A stretch of 64,000 bases of DNA, taken from positions 6,082,169 through 6,146,168 of the forward strand of contig OZ025873.1 in assembly GCA_964019415.1 (NCBI GenBank), read 5' to 3'. The DNA comes from Ianthella basta. Taxonomy: Eukaryota; Porifera; Demospongiae; Verongiida; Ianthellidae. Position 1 is the stretch's first letter. Each line of letters opens with the position of its first letter. The notes below the pieces were generated by a model that saw only the letters and a program-made list of their open reading frames with translations, made no database searches and had not been told where the DNA came from. This document shows, piece after piece, positions 38,301 to 48,607 of this stretch. A program made the translations under genes and the position numbers.

Positions 38301-39702
38301 GTAGAGTACCACACACTGTAGGACACACTAGGGTCATTGAGTGCTGTCCAGTTCACAGACAGGGAGGGAGTGCTGTCTTGTACTGCTGGTGCAGCAGACA
38401 CACCACCCAACACACAGGGCAAGGTTGGGTCTACATATACCATACATACAAGGAGAGATGGCAGGCAGAACGGTATTGCTACCTGACAGGCTTAAACTGT
38501 ATCTATGCAGTGTTAGATTAATGATCTTTGGGTAGTTTCTGGTAAACTACAAGTTGAACCGTGCCAGTCAGTATACACACTACAACATCACATGGTCCAA
38601 TGTAGCACTGCACATACATACCACCATGCATGGTAGAAGAAAAAGATGAATAACAAAAGAATTTGGAGTAATAAATAAATTGTGACAGGTCAGTGGTTAG
38701 CATAATTATTATGGTAACTTGCTAATCAGTACTGATAATGAGCAATCACATCTCATATCACTACTGATTTTTTGAAAACCGTAGCTGTAGCATGTTGGAC
38801 ATAGTCATTCCTGGTATATCAGGACTGCTAACGGTAACATGAACAGGCACTGTTAGGCAGGTCTTCAAATAGTTGGACTTGAGCTGGTACACTGGTACTC
38901 GGGCTCATGATAAGATTATGTTCATAGTGAACATTTGGTGTCTGGGACCTGAAGTCTGTTATGGTTCACGGCATCACATGTACAACCACTCTCCCTTAAG
39001 GCCACATAAAGTGGAATTGGTCACAGATAACTGACCCTATATATGAGTTGAGTGTCTGTTAATGGGCCCACTATAGCCCCCAACTGAACACATGATAGTG
39101 ACTGTATCTCTTTAATTATATTAAAGTGGCTGGAAAAGAACTAGACTCATAGCTACATGTAAATTGCTTTAAACTCACTTAATGTTACAGAGGACTTGAA
39201 TGTTTCATTAAATGTACAAGTGTACATCCCTTCGTCAGCTGTTTGGAAGGAAGAGAAGTTGAGGACGGTTTCTGAGCCACTCGTCGTCACAAACACCCTG
39301 GACATGGTGTCTGTGTTAGATATGATGTTCGCGTCTTTCTGCCACATAGCTGCAACGCTGCAGGAGAGCATCAACGGCGAGCCTACTGTTGCCTGGTAAC
39401 GGCTCCCAACCGATTCTCTTTCTGATCCATGGCTGATAGCTGGCCCAGCTGAATCGCATCTGTCAGCTATGATGATGATAAGAGGGAACGTCATTGGTCA
39501 GTGCCTGTAGGTATTAATGCTTGTAAGAGCGATACCGCTGCGTGCTATTCGATGTATGTAGCAACAGAACGTTAACATGTTGTGCTAGCGACATTCTTCG
39601 GGCTATTTAGATCAATTTGTTGAAGAAAATAGCCAACTAACCAGCTCGCGCGAACTTACCATGAACTACAAACAGTAACAGAAAAACAGCGTAAAGCTTC
39701 AT
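29296..39702 (-). CDS. Gene B: Ig + 10 FN3 single-pass receptor with ITIM-like tail
   Basis: Exons: 39702-39660 (signal peptide MKLYAVFLLLFVVH), 39466-39179 (Ig), 38430-38128 (FN3 a), 37367-37095 (b), 35546-35238 (c), 35046-34756 (d), 34103-33801 (c), 33270-32974 (d), 32805-32497 (c), 31321-31043 (e), 30919-30635 (f), 30457-30191 (g), 29745-29595 (TM), 29386-29296 (tail). They sum to 3489 bases: 1162 codons plus stop, all in phase. The Ig exon keeps C, W and D-E-G-M-Y-T-C. Type c exons carry a Y-C-C pair near the end; type d carry Q-S/T-D-V-S-I-S-Q-Y. The TM segment ends at Y-R-N-K-R. Compared with gene C it has one more c-d pair. It is the most diverged of the three receptors. A retroelement sits about 100 bases upstream of its TATA. 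Role inferred: cell-surface adhesion or recognition with phosphotyrosine signalling. Confidence 0.8.
32094..32412 (-). pseudogene. Relics of FN3 exons and RPTP-like intron in gene B
   Basis: 32311-32412 starts like a type d exon (V-P-A-Q-V, then S-P-A-L-K-A-N-W-T-T) and then loses homology. 32094-32190 resembles the first half of the RPTP f exon (55340-55435; shared 'ttgcttggcatcatcagc'). 32193-32300 resembles RPTP intron 55895-56030 (shared 'gcaaggagtaagataactga'). None has usable splice sites. The relics tie this part of gene B to the RPTP gene. Confidence 0.6.
34265..34465. repeat. Local direct and inverted repeats of TTTCCTG words
   Basis: 'aggaaatacaat' and 'atttcctgtaca' alternate several times in both orientations across 200 bases of a gene B intron, so the sequence can fold on itself. 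No other signal seen. Confidence 0.6.
35641..36160. other. Intron of gene B, nothing recognised
   Basis: AT-rich intron sequence with short open frames only. Confidence 0.4.
36165..36420 (-). pseudogene. Decayed second FN3 type b exon (gene B)
   Basis: The minus strand can be aligned over its length to the type b exon at 37367-37095 (words for S-A-A-L-T-V-S-W-T-A-P, L-Y-Q-V-R-V-R-A-V-S-P). It has frameshifts, a stop just after the W-T-A-P motif, and no acceptor or donor. Confidence 0.7.
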
Positions 39703-39755
39703 CATTGAGAACAAGGTGGACTGACCACAGACACTCTTCGCACTAATTCATGTAA

Positions 39756-39763
39756 TATATATA
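39756..39763 (-). promoter_or_regulatory. Likely TATA box of gene B
   Basis: TATATATA 54 bases upstream of the ATG at 39702, in a diverged form of the gene C/D promoter context ('ttttccttcc' is shared upstream). Confidence 0.5.
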
Positions 39764-39845
39764 GAAGGTTTTCCTTCCTAAATCTATTACTAAATGCCTC
39801 GATCCCTACGCGTTAATAACTTCTGGCGGAAATACAATGCTAAAA

Positions 39846-39859
39846 CCTATTGTATTTAT
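39846..39859. repeat. Target-site duplication, left copy
   Basis: 'cctattgtatttat', repeated exactly at 40823-40836 on the other side of the retroelement. Gene C has related unduplicated sequence ('aaatcctattaacac') at about 26172. Confidence 0.7.
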
Positions 39860-40822
39860 TTTTTCTACTAAGAACCCTAGAACATTATTAATAAAGCAAA
39901 GTAGGCACACATGCGCACTGCCTACAGATTACATATATACAGTATAATGCAAGGTATAAAGATCATGACATGGTCATTGTGTTTTGCAAGCAATAATATT
40001 AGTCTGCAATTAGTCCATCATGTAGTTAGATCTGCCCCTCGTTGACCATAAGGTCAATGGGGTTGTCGATCAGGTTGAGTGCTTTCACGGGTCTGTGGAA
40101 AGACGATCTTGCTCCTCTCAAGCACATGATTGCCGAATCAATGAGCGAGAAGGCGACTTTGCTGCGGATCATCTTCATTGTGGAGCTGTACGAGGAAGAG
40201 TGTTTCTCTGAGATCATGGAAGCCAGCCTCTTGAACACGATGGATGCTGAGGGACCCCAGCCACCAGTCGTGGAGAGAACAATAGGGGTAAATGAAGCAT
40301 GCTCAACTTCTATCACTCTTCTTTCATATGCCCTTCTTTTCTCCTTTTCATGTCGTCTGTAACTTGCTGCTATTGTTCCTGAGCAATTAGAAGACGCGTA
40401 TGGGTTAAACACCCTTACATCAAAGAATGCGATCTCCCTATTGCTTCCCCAGAAACCTTGTGCTTTGACATCAAGTCTGGCATTGTCCTCTGTGTTGGCT
40501 GTTCTCTCATTGAAAGTTTCGCCGGCCAGTGCTTGGAGGTGTGGCTCAACTTCTACATTATGGCATGTCTCCGTTAAGAGCTGGGCAGTGATGTCTCTGA
40601 TTCTGTCATGTCTGATGGATGGAAATGCTCCCTTTGAGCAGCTGAAGGCGTGTTCTGTTGTAAAGGGTGCACCACATGAGCAGTGAGCTGGGAGTCTGAG
40701 AGGCTTCCATCCGTAGCGCAGGCAGAGGGCATCTCTGAAGGCTTGTTTGTGTAGTGTGAACCCGTGCTCTTTGATTGGGAGAGAGGTCAACCACGCTGAG
40801 GCTCCCTTCTCTGAGGCCAGCT
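39860..40822 (-). mobile_element. 5'-truncated retroelement with zinc-knuckle and nuclease-like C-terminal domain
   Basis: One uninterrupted frame runs from about 40820 to a TAA at 40026 (about 265 codons). It starts mid-protein, with no initiation context. Near its start is H-C-S-C-G-x-x-x-x-x-x-H-A-F-S-C, a C-x-C-x7-H-x3-C zinc knuckle. R-H-D-R-I-R-D, then A-R-L-D-V-K and I-A-F-F-D-V-R-V follow. This is the order of knuckle, (R/K)H(N/D) and D-x(n)-D seen at the C-terminus of retroelements with a restriction-like endonuclease (R2/CRE/NeSL groups). The exact clade is not decided; the reverse transcriptase is missing. The 3' end is A-rich (AAAAAATAAA on the minus strand). A 14-base direct repeat flanks it. 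The frame is intact, so insertion was probably recent. Confidence 0.7.
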
Positions 40823-40836
40823 CCTATTGTATTTAT
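40823..40836. repeat. Target-site duplication, right copy
   Basis: Exact copy of 39846-39859. It also begins an inverted repeat, 'cctattgtatttatactat' to 'atagtataaatataatagg' (40823-40875). Confidence 0.7.
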
Positions 40837-40839
40837 ACT

Positions 40840-42956
40840 ATTATAATAGAACGATATAGTATAAATATAATAGGTTTCCCTATAGCTATATTTATACTTC
40901 AATACGGCAATTCCTATCTTGTTACTAACAGTCATCAACAATTGACAACTCATGTAACACTGTATGACCTGATGTATTCATATGTGACACTTGATATTCA
41001 CCTGTCCTGTATTAAGACAGCAATTCCTTTACCCAGGATGCACAATTTGCTTACGCCCTCGAGATCTGGTGCATGCATGCATGCACCCGCTTGGGGAAAC
41101 ATTATGCTCTTATAATATGTTCAGTGTAACTTGTAGAATTACATGTTTGCAAACACACAGAGACCTATTTTCAAGACAGTGACCACAAACACATATAATT
41201 TCGGACCAACACAAGCACACAGCATTGTTCTCAAACAGATTACATGTTACCTATGTAAGTACTAGAAGGTGCATACCATTCCATCAATTTAGTCAGAGGA
41301 AAGATACTTCAGCCTCTTTACTTTATCCTTAGCCCCAACCCCTTGATTGCCATGTTTTCAGGCATCGATCGAATCCAGCTGGTAGGCTATTTAGGACCAC
41401 AAACAGGTAGCGATTGTTACACCGACAACAGCCCAAAGGAGTGGGAAAGCGAATTCTTGTGCAATGCACATATGTCCATTCATGTACTCAACATCATATT
41501 GGTATAAATTGCTACGCAGATATTCAATATAATTATGGCACAGTGCATGAAGTAGGAAAATCAGTTGTGGGTTATGTGTTCTGAAACTGAAACAACACAG
41601 GACAGCATCAATATTTGAGATAACAGTTAAGGCTGTTTTCTCTCCTACAGCAGTGACAACGCGTCCGTATTTCCTGTTGGAGCAGTTGAATGGGTAAATC
41701 AGTTTGTGAACTGCAAAACCTTTAAAAGTAGCAGTCAACAGTCATGTGTGCACACATTGCACACATAGGTGTTGCTCAGCACTTTCAGCAGTACCTGCAT
41801 GTACTCCTTGCATGCACTCTCTAATGTGTCTATCCATTGTTTTTTTGAATTGATCACTGAACTAATGGACATGGGTGTTCAAGTAGCTCATTATCTAATG
41901 CATTTTAATAAGATAGCGTAAGTAGTAGCAATAAGAGACACAAAATGGATCTTGAGGCATGTGGAGCTTCAGTGCTAACCAATTATGGGCAGCAGTGATT
42001 GTCTGCTGGTTTATGAAACTAAGACATGTAGAGCTTGTTAGCTTGCATTGCAGAGCGAGGATTAATGCTAGTAGCTAAGCCAGAGTAGATGAGATAAAGT
42101 ACCATGCAGTAGCCCTTGGGTGAGATTGAGGTCCGTACATGCATGGCTGCACAATGACAATTAGAAAAGATAATATAGCAACAGTATATTACATGCTGTG
42201 AGTGGGCAATTCTTTGCAAAACTGATTGAACAATGCAATCACAGGATGTTATGCCAAACCACCATGTATAGTACATTATCATAATTGTAAATATGCATAG
42301 ACCCCATTGCCATGGAAACGTGCATCTAAATGAGAGAACAGATAATTGTAGAGCTTGATTTGGATTGACTGACTGCAATTCATGCTACAGGTCCAAAGTG
42401 GTTTGATCGCACTGCCACATGTAAGTAACATTCAAAGGATATCCATGGAGGCCATTCACATCAAACTTGAGTGAATAATGTGATCATTTATCAGCATCAA
42501 ACGTCTGTGCAAGTTTGTGATTCAAAGCAAGCAAGACAATAAGGGAATCATATTGTTATACTAGACTGCAATGCCTTGGCTGTGGTAATAGTATTATAAG
42601 CACAAGTTTATATGTACCATATCATGGCATGCGTGTGTATATACATGTATGTGTACCTGTGAATTATAACATGATGTCAATGTATTCACGTTTTGATCAT
42701 TAATTATTTTCATGACCTATCACATGCATGTGCACTAGTGTGTATAATTATGTGAGTGTAAATGGGAGTCTTGTGGCTCTCAGCCATGTGCATAGGGACA
42801 CGCAGTAGATTTGATAGAGTGCTTGCTGTGTATATAGATGAATGGGTATTGTTCAGCTATTATGAAGTCATTTTAGTTCGTGGCTATGACTTGAGTTAAT
42901 TCATATGTTTCCAACTGGCTATGTTTTGTTTGTTAGCAGCAAATTGGAGTCACACA

Positions 42957-43012
<56 letters not shown>

Positions 43013-44640
43013 CCAATCACGCCATATACACATACAACACTATACGTCATGCATGCACATTCATGTGCATATATTGTACATACATTGAAGTGGACAAGCA
43101 ATACGTATGTGCACACACATGCATGCTCCCCTAGGACTGAGTGTGCATTTGTGCACATGCATGCATGTGTATCCGTGTGTATTGTATGTGAGCTATTGTA
43201 CCATTGTACGTGTACACTTATCATTTCACTCCTGGTGAAAGGAGTTGTAGGAACTGAAAGCAGTCTCTTTCAGTGGCCATTGTACAATACTCCAGATCCT
43301 GTCACATTCTGCTTGTTTCATAAACCTGCTATGGAGGCGTTATATTATTTATGTTGAAGTTGAATGTGTTGTGTGAATGTGGGCCTTTGTCATGTGTGAA
43401 GGTGAAGGCGAGATCCATTATTGTCTATTGTGGTTGCCACTGTAATATATGAGATTGTGCATTGCATGACATTTGTATAGAGTGCTGCACAACATGAAAA
43501 TATCCATCAGCAGAAATACCATGTTTATATATCACAGTGGAGCTGCAAGCAGATGTTTGTCGATTCAAATCCATCTACATACTCACACCATGAGATTTAC
43601 TTGTGATTATTCACTACCCAATAACTCCTCATGTGCATGGTGTCCTGTTGAAATGCTGATTTCAAGTCAATTATTATTCACACTCCTAACTCACTCTGTA
43701 TGATTTGCAATGCACGCCTGAACTCTGTGGAGCTCATACGTTGCATTCCTAAAATGCCTTGTATGTACGTACTGTACGTATGTAAATCCACAAGATGTGG
43801 GTTGATAAACAGAGTCTTAAGCTTATGCAATTGTATGGAATACACCTCAATGGCCTGCAGTGCACAATTGCAACAAACCATATCATATATACATGGCAAT
43901 ATAGCTATGTGCATGTTTGGTTCTGGGGGCACAATTAATAAAGTTCCCTCAAACATAATATTATGCATAATATAATTATACTGATCAACAGCTGTAGGCA
44001 CTCACTACATACTTGCCTATGCTATATTATAGTAGTCACTCATAAACCACTCTACCTCATGAGAGAGTGAGGGTTTGAGAGAGATGTGCTAACTGAGTGA
44101 GTGGTTGCATGTATGAATGTGTCTCTGAATAATTATGTATGAGTGTATTGTATGAGTACGAGTATGAGAGTGTGTACTTATATGCATGAGTGTACGTAGT
44201 TGTTGAGTGTATGTATGAGTGTACTTAAGGGGCATATAATATTATGCATGTTGTGGGCGATTCATTGGTTAATTACGAATTCATAGGTACTTGGTCACAA
44301 AATGCATACTTGCAACCTAATTTGATTCATGAAAACTTACAACTTGCATTTCTATATATCTAACTAGCTGCAGTAGTAAGGCACTGCTAACTGATGATAT
44401 ACCATGTAGACAAAACATACTATAGATCTGTTCTACGTATGGTTTTAAGGCATTCTGGAGATGATGGGAGTGTACATGTACAGACTGATGCTACTGTGTG
44501 GGTTTGCTGTCATCTGGGACTTGCTGCAGGGAAGTGCAGCTAGTGGGTGTTCTTCTGAAGTATACATCAGGCCACTTATATTGCAAATTGGTTGTAAATA
44601 TAACAATGGCAGTTTGCCTTGAAAGGTTGGAGAAAAATTA
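40840..44640. other. 5' flank of gene B and intergenic DNA; no gene supported
   Basis: 41030-42560 is another copy of the receptor 5' flank. 42560-44640 holds a (CA)n microsatellite and GAGTGTATG-rich stretches (44090-44230). Open frames at 43678-44001 (minus) and 43700-43975 (plus) have no recognised domain. Confidence 0.5.
42951..43008. repeat. (CA)n microsatellite
   Basis: Nearly uninterrupted CA repeat of about 58 bases; Thr-His frames across it are artefacts. Confidence 0.95.
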
Positions 44641-44649
44641 TCTTTTCAG

Positions 44650-45895
44650 AACTGTATCTTCAACAGTGGACATACTCCTGTTTACATTTTGATCAACTCC
44701 ATTCCTCTGATGGTCTACTTTCCTCTCCTCATCCTGTTTAATGTCAACCTTGCATCAGGACCCGCACAGAGTTTCATTTTCTTCTACCAGGTCCTTCCAA
44801 CTGCCATTTCTTTGGACCAGGCCGCTTATGTTGGTGAACCCCTTTCAAGCTTGCTAGTAATGCAAAATCCGATAACCAACCTCATTTTCCCACATACATT
44901 GCAAGCCATATTTAGGACTACAGTACTGCAATCTGGTAGCTGTTATGGTGGCTGTAATTGTGACACTAGTGCTGGTTAAGTGCATTGACTGCCATTGCAC
45001 TACCTGGCGTCGTCCTTGGTCCAGGCTCCGTTGTTCAGTCCGTCACTTTAGGGAGAGGCGTGCTTGGAAGGGAACAGTGCTGAATGGGCTCTGCAGCATT
45101 GCCATACTGACATACGGCTTTGTCATTCAGCAACCATTCACTGTTCTCCAGCCTACTAAGAAATGCCAAGGTGGTAATGGATACTGTGCTTATTACTGCA
45201 ATGAGTGGAATTACACCAGCAGCCCTGAATATCGTCCATTCATTGCTGTAACAGTCATCAGTTTGGTACTTGTTCTTCCCCTCCCACCCCTCCTGCTGTA
45301 TTACCCCTGTGTACCAGTTATTATGTAGCGTATAACAAAGAGGTCCTCTCCACTTATAACATGTCATAAACTGGCTCCAGTGTTTGATGTGTTTCAGAGT
45401 GCATACAAGCCAAAGCTTTGGTTCTTTGCCGCATTTCCTTTCCTCTATCGATTTGTGATCTGGCTGCTGTTTTCTATTCTATCTGTCAAACTACTCAATG
45501 AAAGACAGCTAATTATCACTCTTGTCTTCATTCGTATCCTGGCACTCCACTCTGGTTCAGCCTTACAGTAAGCCAAGACACAACTAAATTGAAACGCTCT
45601 AACATCTACCCTGCAATCCAAATATCAAGTTAAAGTTAATCCTGATAGTGATCGTGCTCTATTTTTGCATTATCATTTTTACCACGTATACTTGCATTCC
45701 TACCCATGCTGTTTAGTGCTGTTTTTTCTATTTGGAAACGCAAATGCTGCAAGAAATGCAGGGCTGCTTGCTGTAAGAAGAGAATTCTTCAGAACAAGAA
45801 TGACTCAGCGGAAGATGAAACTGCACAGCTACCAATGTCTGAAGCATGCCTTGATATGAGTGAATTGGTTTCAAAAGAGACACCAGAATTTTGAT
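44650..45895 (+). pseudogene. Decayed multi-pass membrane protein gene, C-terminal half
   Basis: Starting after a good acceptor (TTATCTTTTCAG), the frame reads C-I-F-N-S-G-H-T-P-V-Y then I-P-L-M-V-Y-F-P-L-L-I-L-F-N-V-N-L-A-S-G-P. Near 44915 the frame shifts by one, between A-I-F and L-G-L-Q-Y-C. It continues through R-R-A-W-K-G-T and P-L-P-P-L-L-L-Y-Y-P to a TAG at 45326-45328, then on in the same frame with F-D-V-F-Q-S-A-Y-K-P-K-L and further hydrophobic segments to a TAA at 45570. A cysteine-rich basic tail (K-R-K-C-C-K-K-C, 45706-45894) follows in another frame. The style (a 'L-F-N-x-x-L-x-S-G-P' helix, then 'F-x-x-F-Q-x-x-Y-K') matches an uncharacterised metazoan multi-pass family as I remember it. 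The extracellular part was not found. Sequencing error cannot be excluded for single lesions. Confidence 0.6.
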
Positions 45896-46620
45896 TACTT
45901 CAATAACAATTGCTGGTATTCTAAACATAACATGTAGTTAAGATTAATACTTAACTAAACTGCAATGATAATATCATTTCAAATTCAAATTCTCCAAATT
46001 CAAAATCTAAGTCAAGCTTTGGCATGGATAATTATGGGGTATGAGGAATGCTGCTTGTGTGTGTCTGTGTGTACACACATAATTATGTGTGCATGTGTGC
46101 ATGGTACCGGTGTAAGTGACTGTGAATCCTTAGCTAATGTCATATCCATACTAAGTGTGCATACAATTGTGCTAAAATGCACTGAACACATGATGCCTGC
46201 ATATACACTGTATATAGCTATACTGTACTGTTGTGCACTACCACAATATGATTTCAGTCATATATATTATATTTACATTCGTAAACATGAATGATTGCTC
46301 ACATTCAATAAATGTTACTGTGAACATCTCTACTACAGTCGTCACTACTACCCTAGTGCTTTGTTGGCCATTCCTAATAGAATCCCATGTAATTTTTTTA
46401 GGAAACCTTTGCGGAATTTACGCAGTTTGCTGGGATCTCTATGCAGCATGCATTATTCATTCATGCAGGCTGTTCTTGCAATTGCCAATCATGTACTGCA
46501 TTCCACAAATATGCTGGGATTCTCATTGCATGCCACAGTCTCTCAGGATGGTGTCATACATGATTGTTTCAGAACAGCTCCAAATTACAGTACATGACAG
46601 CAAGAACAGTGCTTACACCA

Positions 46621-46960
46621 CCACATGGGATTGGGTCAACAAAGTGAATTCAGTGTTCACCCAATCCCATATAGTCACATGACATTAATGCAGATTGCAT
46701 AACCACATGGGATTGGGTCAACGCAGTGATTGTTCACCCATCCCATACGCGTGTGGTCACATGACGTTGCGGATTACATAACCATGTGGGATTGAGTCAG
46801 CACAATGAATCCATTGTTGACCCAATCCCATGTGGTCAAATGACATTGCTAATTGCATAACCACATGGGATTGGGTCAACAAAGTGAATTCAGTGTTCAC
46901 CCAATCCCATGTGAGCACATGACATTGTCAATTGCATATAACTGCATGGGATTGGGTGCA
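46621..46960. repeat. Tandem array of hairpin units, period about 80
   Basis: Units at 46621-46670, 46701-46746, 46782-46833, 46861-46912 and a truncated one at 46942-46960. Each has 'cacatgggattgggt' and, about 20 bases later, its reverse complement, so each can form its own stem-loop. Units are joined by 'cacatgacattg...attgcataac'. Units 1 and 4 are almost identical. Confidence 0.85.
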
Positions 46961-47329
46961 GCTGCACGTCACACGTGGCCCCTGTCCCTCCCCCTGTCCA
47001 TGCCCCTCCCACTACACCACACCCTTGGCCATCTGCATTAATTAAGGGACCGACATGACTGGCATGAAGTCTGGTCCCCCTTTCTCCTCCTTACTTCTCA
47101 GAGCACAGAGGAGTGATTACCTCAACTATTTTGAATTCCTGGGAAAGTTGGCTGTGAACCTGATCGAAGGCCAAGATGGCTGCCTCCTAAATGCAATGTA
47201 CCTAGGCCCAATGCTATTAATATGTCATGCTTGCATGCAGTAGTAATTGTCGTATTATTTTATATTATAGGAGTGACTCTCATGGTATTCTCATTGTAAC
47301 AGCACTCTACTTGCCTTGGCACAAAAGGT

Positions 47330-48130
47330 AGTCAAGTTTAGCCACATTTGCGTTGCCCCGGGCTCACCACGTGGAGGTACTTGACTTGAGCCTCAAATGG
47401 CTACCTCACGAGGAGACCTCACGAGAAGATGTCACTGTATGTGGTCGTACACGTCCAGATCATAGCATCGTCCATTGGGGCCCCACCAGGGGAATTCAGA
47501 CCTGCAGCTGATCGGACGCGGTGCATCGACGGACCAGACCTATACTACCCGGACGGATGGGTTGGCTTCCATGGAAGAAGCCCCACATATTGTTGAATGG
47601 TGTATTCATTGACTTGTTTCCCACCCAGCTGTAGTGCATGCCCTGCATTCACATGACATGCTGTAGTATGATTTTGTCTAGCTAGCTCGGCCCTTCTCAC
47701 ACAATCCAAAGTCTCACACGATATACCAGGGTGTCAAGTTTAGCCACTTTTGCCTTGTCCAGGACTCACCACATGGAGGTACTTGACTTGAGCTGCCTGG
47801 CAGCAGCACTAGAGCAAAGTACTATATATAGCCCAATGCTATATCATGCTGCATACTTTCAGTAGTAATTGGCATATTATTATAGGAGTGACTCTATTCT
47901 ATAGGATTATCACAATATATATCATACTCACCAAATTAGTGGTAATCTCATTGTGACATGACAGCAAGAGAGTACTTGCTAACACAGACAATCTATCAAA
48001 CAGTTAATATATCATACTCACCAAATGGTATTCTCATTGTGACCACACAGGCAAACATAGAAAGAGGCCTATATAAACTGTAATACAGTTTGCAAAAATA
48101 GTCAAGTTTAGCCGCATTTGCGTTGCCGTT
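47330..48130 (+). repeat. Dispersed repeat copies: GTCAAGTTTAGCC word and flank
   Basis: 'gtcaagtttagccacatttgcgttg' starts at about 47331 and recurs with changes at about 47732 and 48101. The first two continue through 'ctcaccac-tggaggtacttgacttgagc'. 'cagtagtaattg' followed by 'ataggagtgactct' recurs at about 47239 and 47868. No intact frame; origin unknown. Confidence 0.6.
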
Positions 48131-48401
48131 TGATGTGCTTCAGAGTGCATACAAACCAAAGCTTCGTTTCTTTGCCGCATTTCCTCTCCTCTATTGATTT
48201 GTGATCTGGGTGCTGTTTTCAATTCTATCTGTCAAACTGCCTAATGAAAGACAATTAACGATCATCTTTGTCTTCATTCTAATTCTAGCACTCCACTCTG
48301 TGATCCAGCTTTACAGTAAGCCAAGTCATAACTACATTGAAGCGCTCTACCTGGTGAATTTGGCAATTATTTCAATGATGCTAACAATGCGATTAATTTA
48401 A
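48129..48401 (+). pseudogene. Second relic of the multi-pass membrane protein gene
   Basis: Same frame order as 45380-45600: F-D-V-L-Q-S-A-Y-K-P-K-L-R-F-F-A-A-F-P-L-L-Y, then a TGA at about 48197 (where the other copy has Arg), then W-V-L-F-S-I-L-S-V-K-L and on to I-E-A-L-Y-L-V-N-L. This copy keeps the stretch after 'L-H-S' that copy 1 has lost by a 2-base deletion. Each copy preserves what the other has lost. Confidence 0.65.
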
Positions 48402-48607
48402 TTTAGCACACTTACAGAAGGCATTAATCCCTTCATTTGCAAAAGCACAAACTCATATTCTGCCTACTGCAGTTGTACAGTCTCTGCAAATTCCTTGTAA
48501 ACTGTTCAATAAAGCTCCACACAATCATGGTACAGCCTTGGAATCGTTATCAAACACACTGAAAAAGGTTCACACAATCACACTGCTAGCAGAGCTATAC
48601 TAATCAC

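Noticed and set aside
42905-43357. Thr-His repeat protein of 150 codons
   Set aside because: Produced by the (CA)n microsatellite; no other coding evidence.
43678-44001. Minus-strand frame of 107 codons as a gene
   Set aside because: No domain, no start context and no conserved copy; a chance frame is equally likely.
47440-47600. Possible exon on the plus strand near 47450-47580
   Set aside because: A short open stretch exists, but neither splice sites nor a family could be supported.
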